Shown: one piece after another, positions 1 to 5,534 of the stretch
How the letters are laid out: each line of letters starts with the position of its first letter
How positions within the stretch are numbered: position 1 is the first letter of the stretch
Assembly (NCBI GenBank): GCA_900551675.1
Contig: URXH01000106.1
Span: 1-5,534, forward strand
DNA from: an uncultured bacterium
GTDB lineage: Bacteria; Cyanobacteriota; Vampirovibrionia; Gastranaerophilales; Gastranaerophilaceae
Length of the DNA: 5,534 nt
Direction: 5' to 3'
Position numbers and translations under genes: made by a program
The notes under the pieces: model-generated
What the model was told of the DNA's origin: nothing
Database searches by the model: none
The model's input: only the letters and a program-made list of their open reading frames with translations

Positions 1-49
1 TTCTCGCAGTCAGTCCCAAAAACCGAGCCTGCGAAGCAGCCATACCCAT
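1..49 (-). CDS. 5' end of a gene running off the left edge; N-terminal MGMAASQARFLGLTAR
   Basis: Reading leftwards from an ATG at 49-47, the frame stays open to the edge and gives 16 codons, MGMAASQARFLGLTAR, followed by the first base (A) of the next codon. An AGGAA-type ribosome binding site lies about 7 bases upstream (GGAAGATAGTC before the ATG), which supports this start; a second in-frame ATG two codons on (43-41) is possible but less well spaced. From memory, closely similar N-termini recur on hypothetical proteins of gut Melainabacteria (Gastranaerophilales); I cannot verify this here. The function is unknown. The peptide is amphipathic with a basic residue, but it is not a classical signal peptide in the part visible. 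The coding assignment rests on the ribosome binding site, the open frame and the remembered family, because only 49 bases are present. Confidence 0.72.
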   Translation of the reverse strand, partial: MGMAASQARFLGLTAR

Positions 50-211
50 GACTATCTTCCTTTCGCTTTTGTTTCCTTAGTATTAATGACGGCAATATTA
101 AAAAAAAACTTTAATAAAATGGGAAATAATGTAAAGAAATTGTAACATGAATAAAAACAGACACCTTATAAAAGGTGTCTGTTTTAGTTATATTGATTGG
201 ATTTTGTCTAT
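50..211. other. AT-rich spacer between the edge gene and the condensing-enzyme gene
   Basis: This spacer should hold the promoter of the minus-strand edge gene and the terminator of the gene to its right. It includes a run of nine A (100-108) in an AATATT/TTTAAT context, which would favour bent or easily melted DNA. On the minus strand a TTTACA element is followed after 16 bases by TAAAGT, a weak -35/-10 pair. I regard that promoter as a guess. No open reading frame of note and no RNA gene is visible apart from the hairpin listed separately. Confidence 0.5.
154..185 (-). terminator. Symmetric intrinsic terminator downstream of the condensing-enzyme gene
   Basis: A perfect 14-bp inverted repeat (AAAACAGACACCTT at 154-167, AAGGTGTCTGTTTT at 172-185) closes on an ATAA loop. 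It begins 26 bases beyond the stop codon of the minus-strand gene that ends at 212. Read on the minus strand, the stem is followed by a U-rich tail (TTTTTATT), so it fits a Rho-independent terminator for that gene. The arms are flanked by A on one side and T on the other, so it could also stop plus-strand transcripts, although no plus-strand gene reads into it from within the window. Confidence 0.87.
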
Positions 212-1522
212 TTATATAATTCTGTGAGGTTTTGTCAGCAGATGTGCATCTACACGTTCTTTTATTGCACCCTGCGGTTCATAATACGGTGATACTGTCA
301 TTATTTTAGCCGCTATATCGGGATAATAGTATATAAATCTTAATTCGCTTGATGTAAGCGGTTTTTGAGTATGAACGTTTGCATAACGGACAAGTTCAAG
401 GATATTACGTGCTTCATGTTCATCTTTAAATTCAAGTTCAAGATTATCGTATACATTTCTGAAACCTTTAATTCCTCCGTACTCACCTGTTGTAATCATT
501 CTGCCTGTTTCAATAATTTCAGGTTCGCCTCTGCCCAGTTCTTCAAAGTCATATAGTTCATAATTCCTTCTGTCTTTTAAGGCTCCGTCAGCGTGTATGC
601 CTGATTCATGTGCAAAAGCGTTATCACCTACCGCAGGCTGGTTCATTGGAATAGGAACCCCGAAGGCGTATGATGTGTACTTCGCAAGTTTCCATGATTT
701 ACTCAAATCAATGTTAGGGTCTATATGGTATCTCTGTTTAAACCCTGCTGATTTTAAAATAGCAAGCAGGCAGGAGACAAGATCCGCGTTTCCTGCGCGT
801 TCGCCCATTCCGTTAATCGCGGTATTAATATAAGCATCAACTCCTGCATCAATTGCAGCACGTGCGCCCATAACGGAACAGGCAACTGCCATACCAAGGT
901 CATTATGGAAATGAAGTTCTATTGGCATTTGAGTTTCTTTTGCAATTTGATAAATTCTTTCATAAGTTGTTTGCGGATCTTCATACCCGAGAGTATCGCA
1001 ATATCTAAATCTTCTTGCACCGCATTTTTTTGCCTCATTTGCGTATTTTATAAGAAATTCAATATTGCTTCTTGATGCGTCTTCTGCGTTAACTCCTACA
1101 TCTTCTGCACCGTGAGAAATTGCGCATTCTACGGCTTCGCAGGTCATATTTATAATATCTTGAGGAGTCTTTTTACCCAGATATTTCCCGTTAATCATTT
1201 GTTCTGATGTTGATTGTGAAAGGTTTAAATTTTTTAGTTTAGGAACATTTTTAAATGAAAGTTCGACATCTGACGCTATTCCTCTCATCCAGCCGGAAAG
1301 TTTTGTTCTTGAAATAACTCCTCTTTCAACAAGTTCAAGGTTTCCGTTGAGATAATTTATCTCGTGTGTGGTTGCGGGAAATCCGAACTCTGACTGGGTA
1401 ATTCCCATATCGTCCAGCATGAGGTTGATAATTGTTTTTTGCAATTTAGCAAGACCGAGTCTTGAAGTTTGAACACCGTCTCTGTTTGTAACATCTACAA
1501 AATAAATTTTGTTTTCTTTCAT
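212..1522 (-). CDS. HMGL-family acyl-CoA condensing enzyme: homocitrate synthase-like, possibly Re-citrate synthase
   Basis: This 436-residue cytosolic protein belongs to the HMGL-like/LeuA family, whose members condense acetyl-CoA with a 2-oxo acid on a divalent-metal TIM barrel. Visible motifs: the active-site loop DVTNRDGVQ (10-18, with R14 and D15), VNAEDASR (144-151), CDTLGY (175-180), metal ligands H204 and H206 in HFHNDLG, GMGERAGNADL (238-248) and HESGIHADG (305-313). It is shorter than LeuA (about 510 residues) and lacks the LeuA leucine-binding C-terminal domain, but is longer than NifV (about 380). The opening DVTNRDGVQTSRLGL and the C-terminal half recall the clostridial and deltaproteobacterial proteins annotated homocitrate synthase, some of which are Re-citrate synthases making citrate from oxaloacetate. 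I infer citrate or homocitrate synthesis; the substrate cannot be fixed from sequence. The start is backed by AAGGGGA 5 bases upstream. It is monocistronic, with a terminator at 154-185. Confidence 0.9.
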   Translation of the reverse strand: MKENKIYFVDVTNRDGVQTSRLGLAKLQKTIINLMLDDMGITQSEFGFPATTHEINYLNGNLELVERGVISRTKLSGWMRGIASDVELSFKNVPKLKNLNLSQSTSEQMINGKYLGKKTPQDIINMTCEAVECAISHGAEDVGVNAEDASRSNIEFLIKYANEAKKCGARRFRYCDTLGYEDPQTTYERIYQIAKETQMPIELHFHNDLGMAVACSVMGARAAIDAGVDAYINTAINGMGERAGNADLVSCLLAILKSAGFKQRYHIDPNIDLSKSWKLAKYTSYAFGVPIPMNQPAVGDNAFAHESGIHADGALKDRRNYELYDFEELGRGEPEIIETGRMITTGEYGGIKGFRNVYDNLELEFKDEHEARNILELVRYANVHTQKPLTSSELRFIYYYPDIAAKIMTVSPYYEPQGAIKERVDAHLLTKPHRII

Positions 1523-1649
1523 TTTTTCCCCTTAAAAAATTTGATACACTTTATAAATAACTTGCATTTTTCAGGCATATTATTTACAATGTATATAGTA
1601 TGGAACTATTTATCGGTTCTGTCAAGAATCTTTATACAATATTAATATT
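1523..1649. promoter_or_regulatory. Divergent intergenic region with candidate promoters for the TPR gene
   Basis: These 127 AT-rich bases separate two divergently transcribed genes, so promoters in both directions are expected. For the plus strand, TTGCAT (1562-1567) and TACAAT (1585-1590) are 17 bases apart; this would give a leader of about 50 bases. A second -10-like box, TATACAAT (1633-1640), lies so close to the ATG at 1650 that it would give an almost leaderless transcript; it lacks a good -35. For the minus strand I find only weak matches (TATAAA at 1555-1550, TATCAA at 1545-1540) without matching -35 boxes. Just upstream of the minus-strand ATG is the purine-rich AAGGGGA ribosome binding site. 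All promoter calls here are by eye. Confidence 0.4.
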
Positions 1650-3242
1650 ATGGCTGATACAAAACAATTAGAAAAGAAAATAAATAAGGAATATAAAACA
1701 GGAAATGTGAAAAATGCTATAGAGCTTTGTCAGATTGGCCTTCAGGACGATCCGACAAATGCTGATTTACATGTAAGGCTTGGTGATTTATATCTTGCAT
1801 GGCATCTGGATATTTATAATTCATGCCAGTATATTGATGAAGCTATTACAGAGTACCAGAGAGCTTTGGAAACTTATATTGATTCAGCTGAGATCTATTT
1901 TAAAATAGGTCAGGCGCATTACTTTAAGGGTGATTTGGATAAGGCGGTAAACTATTTTGATATGGCTGTGTCAAAAAATCCGAAATTAGGCAAAGCTTAT
2001 TACCTTTTAGCAGAAACATATACTAAAAAAGCGAGATTTCTTGATGCATCAATTAATGCTAAAAAAGCTGTGAAAGTTATGCCTTTTGCAAATTCGTGCG
2101 CTCATTTTCTTTTATCAAATCTTTATAATGTTTCTTCTGCAAGAAGTTTTAAAAATTTTATTCTTTCGAAATATGAATTTATTTTATCAGTTTTAACTCT
2201 TCCGTTTGATAGAATTGCTCTTGGAAATGTAAAAAAGATGCTTTCTTATGCAAAGTTTTTCCCAATTTTATTAAAAGGAACTTATCTTGTTCAGATAAAT
2301 CGGTTAAGTGAGGCAATAGAAATCTATAGTGAAGCTGTTGAAAAGGCGCCTGGCTTTGTTCCGCTTTATTGTATGCTTGGAGATATTTACAGATCTCTCG
2401 GTCAGTTTGATGATGCAATAACTGAATATAAAATGGCAATATGGCTTGACAGTTTGAATATCCCTGCTTACAGACATCTGTGTCAGGCTTATGAAGAACA
2501 GGGAGATTATGACAGTGCTGTTGAAATTTATGAAAAGTTAATTCAGATTATGCCTAATATGCCTGATGTGCATTCAAATCTTGCGAATATTTTGTATGTA
2601 AAAGGCGACATTGACGGAGCAATTTCTCATTTTCAAACAGCTGTTACTTTAAATCCCAAAAAGCAATGGACCAGTGTTATCAATCAAACTTTAGGTTTTG
2701 TTTATCAGGAATCAAAGCAGGATCTTGATGCGGCTATTAGTTCTTATCAAAGCGCATATCTGCTTACTCCTAAAGATATTGATATTTATGTTAATCTCGG
2801 AAGTGCTTTTTATGATAAAGAAGATATAGAAAATGCCCTGCAGGTATACAGAAACGCTCTTGACTTAGATCCTGAAAATGCAAAAATTCATTGTAATCTC
2901 GGTTTTTTATACTGGGGTAAAGGTGATATTGATGAAGCTTTGAAAGAATACGGACTGGCAATAAAATATGACCCAAATTATGATATTGCGTACAACAATT
3001 TAGGTGTAATTTATCTTGACGATTTAGGCAGAGTAAAGCAGGCAATAGATTTATTTAAAAAATCTGTTGAGTGTAATCCGAATTACGCACTCGCGCATTT
3101 TAACCTAGCCCGTGCTATTGCAATTACCGGAGACAAAATTGAGGCTGCAAAACTTTATCAGGTTGCGCAGGATATAAATAAGATTACAAACGAAATAGAT
3201 CCGCAGGATATTCTTGATAAGATTAACGGGCTGTTTGAGTAA
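1650..3242 (+). CDS. Cytoplasmic tetratricopeptide-repeat (TPR) protein
   Basis: This is a 530-residue protein built almost entirely of 34-residue TPR units. By eye I count about 12: degenerate units at about 2-35 and 38-75, then 79-145, and after a break 200-235, 237-270, 271-304, 305-338, 342-376, 377-410, 411-444, 445-479 and 480-510. The consensus is clear in LGxxYxxxGDIDEALxEYxxAIxxDPN-like repeats (for example 411-445). Residues 146-199 do not fit the repeat and contain a hydrophobic helical stretch (FILSVLTLPFDRIALG), which probably divides two superhelices. No signal peptide, membrane anchor or catalytic domain is seen, so a protein-binding scaffold in the cytoplasm is the inference; the partner is unknown. 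Some TPR families (O-GlcNAc transferase-like, Photosystem assembly Ycf3-like) share the repeat but not the other domains. No Shine-Dalgarno sequence precedes the ATG. It is the only plus-strand gene, convergent with the next gene across 14 bases. Confidence 0.92.
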   Translation: MADTKQLEKKINKEYKTGNVKNAIELCQIGLQDDPTNADLHVRLGDLYLAWHLDIYNSCQYIDEAITEYQRALETYIDSAEIYFKIGQAHYFKGDLDKAVNYFDMAVSKNPKLGKAYYLLAETYTKKARFLDASINAKKAVKVMPFANSCAHFLLSNLYNVSSARSFKNFILSKYEFILSVLTLPFDRIALGNVKKMLSYAKFFPILLKGTYLVQINRLSEAIEIYSEAVEKAPGFVPLYCMLGDIYRSLGQFDDAITEYKMAIWLDSLNIPAYRHLCQAYEEQGDYDSAVEIYEKLIQIMPNMPDVHSNLANILYVKGDIDGAISHFQTAVTLNPKKQWTSVINQTLGFVYQESKQDLDAAISSYQSAYLLTPKDIDIYVNLGSAFYDKEDIENALQVYRNALDLDPENAKIHCNLGFLYWGKGDIDEALKEYGLAIKYDPNYDIAYNNLGVIYLDDLGRVKQAIDLFKKSVECNPNYALAHFNLARAIAITGDKIEAAKLYQVAQDINKITNEIDPQDILDKINGLFE

Positions 3243-3256
3243 TTTTTAAATTATGA

Positions 3257-3994
3257 TTATTTGTATATTTTATTCCCAATCTGCACCTGTTTGACGTACA
3301 TATCTTCGCAGGCGCCTGAGCCTCTGCTTGTCGGATCGGTATCGGTTCTTGACATACTGGTTCTGGCAACAAGTTCGCTTTTGTCCGTATAGATATCTAC
3401 CAGATAACCGTCAAGTTTTACTATATCATTTTTTTTAATCTTTAAAAGTCCTCCCATAACATTTGCATTAGCAGGAATTAGATGTGTATGCGATAGATGA
3501 TAACTTACATAACCTAAAGACCAGGGTATATTATGAGGCGGTCTTGTCCTCCACTCAAGTCTTCTTGACTGACCTAGTGTCTTAAGTGATTTGAATTTCA
3601 GATGTTTGTAAAGCCTTTTTCTGTCATTTGCAAGATCACCCCAAACTATTCCCAGATCCATAAGGCATATATCGTCAAATTTGTTGCGCATTATATCCCT
3701 GAACCAGAAATTAGTATTTTTGGTTACGACCATTCCGGAGATAGAATATTGCGCCTGCGGCTGCAAAGCATAAATGTCTTTTTCGCCGTATGCCTTTATG
3801 TATTTTGCTTTTGTAAGATTTATCTGTATAGGGTCATTTACTGTTATAATTTGTCCGCCTTCAGTTGATGAAACTTTTGGAAATGCATATTTTACACGAA
3901 ATAAAACATCTCCGAGAACTGAATTAAAAAGTATTAACAAAAATAATATTAAACACCCTTTGCAAAAATAGTCAAAAATTTTACCAAAATCCAT
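3257..3994 (-). CDS. Membrane-anchored or exported protein of an uncharacterised conserved family
   Basis: The 245-residue protein starts with a short basic segment and one hydrophobic stretch (about 13-28, CLILFLLILFNSVLG), read as a signal anchor; a signal-peptidase I site after VLG (28) is an alternative. There is no lipobox, so it is not an obvious lipoprotein. The rest is a soluble domain that should face the periplasm. Motif blocks: ISGMVV (85-90), DLGIVWGDL (113-121), RRLEWRTR (144-151), SHTHLIPAN (168-176), DIVKLDGYLVDIY (190-202), SRTDTD (215-220) and GACEDMYV (227-234). I recall the same order of blocks (DLxxxWG, HLIPA, GDxVxLxGYLV, RxDTGxGACE) in hypothetical proteins of proteobacteria; no function is known to me. 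Compared with that pattern, this copy has extra residues between DTD and GACE. The GAGGAA ribosome binding site overlaps the stop codon of the upstream histidine kinase, 9 bases away, so the two form an operon and may be translationally coupled. Confidence 0.87.
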   Translation of the reverse strand: MDFGKIFDYFCKGCLILFLLILFNSVLGDVLFRVKYAFPKVSSTEGGQIITVNDPIQINLTKAKYIKAYGEKDIYALQPQAQYSISGMVVTKNTNFWFRDIMRNKFDDICLMDLGIVWGDLANDRKRLYKHLKFKSLKTLGQSRRLEWRTRPPHNIPWSLGYVSYHLSHTHLIPANANVMGGLLKIKKNDIVKLDGYLVDIYTDKSELVARTSMSRTDTDPTSRGSGACEDMYVKQVQIGNKIYK

Positions 3995-3998
3995 TAAA

Positions 3999-4004
3999 TT
4001 CCTC
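3999..4004 (-). promoter_or_regulatory. Ribosome binding site GAGGAA overlapping the kinase stop codon
   Basis: On the minus strand the end of the kinase gene and the start of the next read TAGAGGAATTTAATG. The G of the kinase TAG (4006-4004) is the first base of GAGGAA, which ends 4 bases before the ATG at 3994. Ribosomes finishing the kinase would therefore stand on the binding site of the next gene, the usual arrangement for translational coupling. It also fixes the start codon of the 245-residue protein. Confidence 0.75.
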
Positions 4005-5534
4005 TATACCAAATTTTCGCTGTTTTCGCCGACTTTTAATATAGGAAGAGAAATACCGAAAGTTGCCCCTTTACCAATTTCTGATTCAACAAAAACTTTT
4101 CCGTTATGGTATTTTTCAATAGTTTGTTTTACAAGATGAAGTCCGAGACCTGTTCCTTTTATTGTATGAATATTATTTTCTACTCTGTAAAATCTGTCAA
4201 AAATATATGGCATATCTCTCTGGTTGATTCCTCGTCCATTGTCCTCGATTTCAACCTGTATGAAGTCACCAACATCATTTATCCTGATATCTATATAGCT
4301 TTGTGTCTTGTTCATATACTTCACCGAATTTATAGCATTTGATACCAGATTGGTTAAAGCTCTTTCTATGCCGTCATAGTTGAATAAAAATTCTGGAATA
4401 TTTTCTTCTTTTTCAACACAAATTGCAAGATTGTGTTCTTTGGTCAAAGCCTGCATCTGGCTTACACAATTATCGACAACTTCATAGATGCTGTTCAGTG
4501 ATTTTTCCATTTCTGCATTTGCTTCCATTCTTGAAAAATCAAGTATGTCATTTACCATTCTGTTAAGCCTTATAATTTCCTGATTAATTGTGCCTATAAA
4601 TTCTTTTTGAGTTTCATAGTCAAATTCATTGCCGTAATTGTAAAGTGTATCAATATAGCTTCTTAATACCGTAACAGGCGTTCTGAGTTCATGTGAAACA
4701 TTTGAAATAAAGGTAGAGCGCATTGCGTCCATCTCAGCTTCTTTGGTCATATCAATAAGAACAATAATATAGCCCACATAATCTTTATTCCGTGTAAACA
4801 TGGGTGAAATAATTGATTTTATAACGCGTTTGTCAACCTGAATATTAAATTCAAGCGGTTTGTTTTCCATTACTTCAATAGGAGTGTCTTTAAATTCCTC
4901 AATTTTATCTTTAAAGCAGTAATTGCCTTCGGTATCAATGTAATCCTGAATTTTGATATTCATCATCTGATTTTCGTCAAGCTCGAGAAGCTTGTGGGCA
5001 TGATTATTTATTAAAACAACATTATCGTTGTTATCACATACTACAACTCCGTTTGCAATACTCATTAGCACTGCTTCAAGTTTGTTTCTTTCAAGCGTAA
5101 GCTGTTCAATATTCTGTTCTTCATATAGATGCAGCCTGTTAGACATATTATTGAACGCATTGAAGAGTTCTTTAACTTCCGAACTTACATCTTTATCCTG
5201 AATTGTATAGCCGAATTCACCTGTGGATATTTTTTGAACACCTTTATGCAAGATTCTTAATTCTCTAGTAATCAGATAGGTATTAATTAGAATAACAAAT
5301 GCAAACACTACCCATGCGACAGTAAATACAAATAATAAAGATGCTCTTGTTGTTGATGAAATTTGATTTATTATGTTTCCTGACAAACCGACAGTAACAG
5401 ATCCCGTGTTTGTTCCGCTTTCAGCTATCATAGGCGAACTTACAATTATATTGGGGCTTGTCGGCTTAAAAGCTCCTGTGCCCTTTGTTTTATATAAAAG
5501 TTTGCCATCAGAATCTCTAAATTCTATAAATATA
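4004..5534 (-). CDS. Membrane sensor histidine kinase (HAMP-PAS-HisKA-HATPase), NblS/Hik33- or WalK/PhoR-like; 5' end outside window
   Basis: The reading frame stays open to the right edge. The ATG at 5431 is internal: 34 more codons precede it (including EFRDSDGKLLYKTKG), so the N-terminus and first membrane helix are missing. Numbering from that ATG: end of an extracytoplasmic sensor domain (before 30), transmembrane helix (31-52), HAMP (53-105), coiled linker, PAS (about 113-228), HisKA with phosphoacceptor H247 in SNVSHELRTP, and HATPase with N box NLVSNAINS (361-369), G1 DNGRGI (397-402), F box FDRFYR (411-416) and G2 GTGLGL (426-431). All catalytic boxes are intact, so an active kinase is expected. 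Architecture and the HisKA helix (SYIDTLYNYGNEF, RLNRMVNDILDFSRME) resemble cyanobacterial NblS/Hik33; WalK and PhoR share the domain order. No response regulator is in the window; it may lie upstream, beyond the edge. The gene downstream follows after 9 bases. Confidence 0.95.
   Translation of the reverse strand, partial: IFIEFRDSDGKLLYKTKGTGAFKPTSPNIIVSSPMIAESGTNTGSVTVGLSGNIINQISSTTRASLLFVFTVAWVVFAFVILINTYLITRELRILHKGVQKISTGEFGYTIQDKDVSSEVKELFNAFNNMSNRLHLYEEQNIEQLTLERNKLEAVLMSIANGVVVCDNNDNVVLINNHAHKLLELDENQMMNIKIQDYIDTEGNYCFKDKIEEFKDTPIEVMENKPLEFNIQVDKRVIKSIISPMFTRNKDYVGYIIVLIDMTKEAEMDAMRSTFISNVSHELRTPVTVLRSYIDTLYNYGNEFDYETQKEFIGTINQEIIRLNRMVNDILDFSRMEANAEMEKSLNSIYEVVDNCVSQMQALTKEHNLAICVEKEENIPEFLFNYDGIERALTNLVSNAINSVKYMNKTQSYIDIRINDVGDFIQVEIEDNGRGINQRDMPYIFDRFYRVENNIHTIKGTGLGLHLVKQTIEKYHNGKVFVESEIGKGATFGISLPILKVGENSENLV

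Noticed and set aside
130..145. Two TGTAA direct repeats 11 bases apart, considered as a response-regulator site
   Set aside because: Only 5-bp units in very AT-rich DNA, with no convincing promoter next to them to anchor the interpretation.
365..556. Plus-strand 63-residue reading frame, and a second at 597-833
   Set aside because: Both lie wholly inside the well-supported minus-strand condensing-enzyme gene, have Cys/Phe-rich or unpatterned translations and no family resemblance; they are shadows.
1591..1609. Imperfect symmetric ATAGT-ATGGA-ACTAT element, and a search for GTA-N8-TAC (NtcA-type) sites in the divergent region
   Set aside because: The arms are only 5 bp, and no GTA-N8-TAC match was found in the intergenic region.
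2179..2439. Minus-strand frames at 2179-2439 and 2791-3045
   Set aside because: They are antisense to TPR repeats; the repeated character of the coding strand keeps the opposite frame open. The translations are rich in His, Leu and Gln without domain features.
3309..3318. Perfect palindrome CAGGCGCCTG, with a similar GGCGCC near 2347
   Set aside because: It lies in codons of the conserved GACE motif, and the second copy lies in the TPR coding sequence. With no loop or spacing pattern it is probably chance. The cyanobacterial HIP1 octamer GCGATCGC was not noticed in the window.
3602..3971. Plus-strand frames at 3602-3868 and 3774-3971
   Set aside because: They overlap each other and lie antisense to the 245-residue envelope protein, which has a ribosome binding site and conserved motif blocks.
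4106..4342. Plus-strand 78-residue frame inside the kinase gene
   Set aside because: It is antisense to the intact HATPase boxes; there is no independent support.
1..5534. CRISPR arrays, transposases, tRNA or rRNA genes, phage genes, defence systems
   Set aside because: None is visible: no spaced repeats, no terminal inverted repeats, no cloverleaf-like sequences and no relevant protein motifs. The gene content is ordinary chromosomal.

Overview
The window looks like chromosomal DNA of a low-GC, anaerobic gut-type bacterium. My best guess is the non-photosynthetic cyanobacterial lineage Vampirovibrionia/Melainabacteria (order Gastranaerophilales). Three things point there: the start of a gene at the left edge whose N-terminal peptide (MGMAASQARFLGLTAR) I recall as recurrent in that group; a histidine kinase whose HisKA region resembles cyanobacterial NblS/Hik33; and a homocitrate/Re-citrate synthase-like enzyme of the type I associate with anaerobes. 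The lineage is inferred from memory of families, not from a search. Stops are TAA or TAG and Trp is TGG, so the standard bacterial code fits.

Layout from left to right. Positions 1-49 (minus) hold the first 16 codons of a gene that runs off the left edge. After a 162-base spacer, which contains a strong symmetric terminator hairpin at 154-185, comes a complete minus-strand gene (212-1522) for an HMGL-family condensing enzyme related to homocitrate, isopropylmalate and Re-citrate synthases. A 127-base AT-rich divergent region separates it from the only plus-strand gene, a 530-residue cytoplasmic TPR protein (1650-3242). That gene ends 14 bases from the convergent 3' end of a minus-strand pair: a sensor histidine kinase (4004 to beyond 5534, 5' end outside the window) followed after 9 bases by a 245-residue membrane-anchored or exported protein of unknown function (3257-3994). 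The ribosome binding site of the latter overlaps the kinase stop codon.

How the genes fit together: the kinase and the 245-residue protein almost certainly share an mRNA and may be translationally coupled, so the envelope protein may belong to whatever the kinase senses or controls. The condensing enzyme looks like a single-gene transcription unit with its own terminator; if it is a Re-citrate synthase it would feed 2-oxoglutarate and glutamate synthesis. The TPR protein is a solitary scaffold-type gene with no visible Shine-Dalgarno sequence. I see no mobile element, CRISPR array, tRNA, rRNA or defence system. The most interesting leads are the envelope-protein/kinase pair, the edge gene and the assignment of the condensing enzyme.
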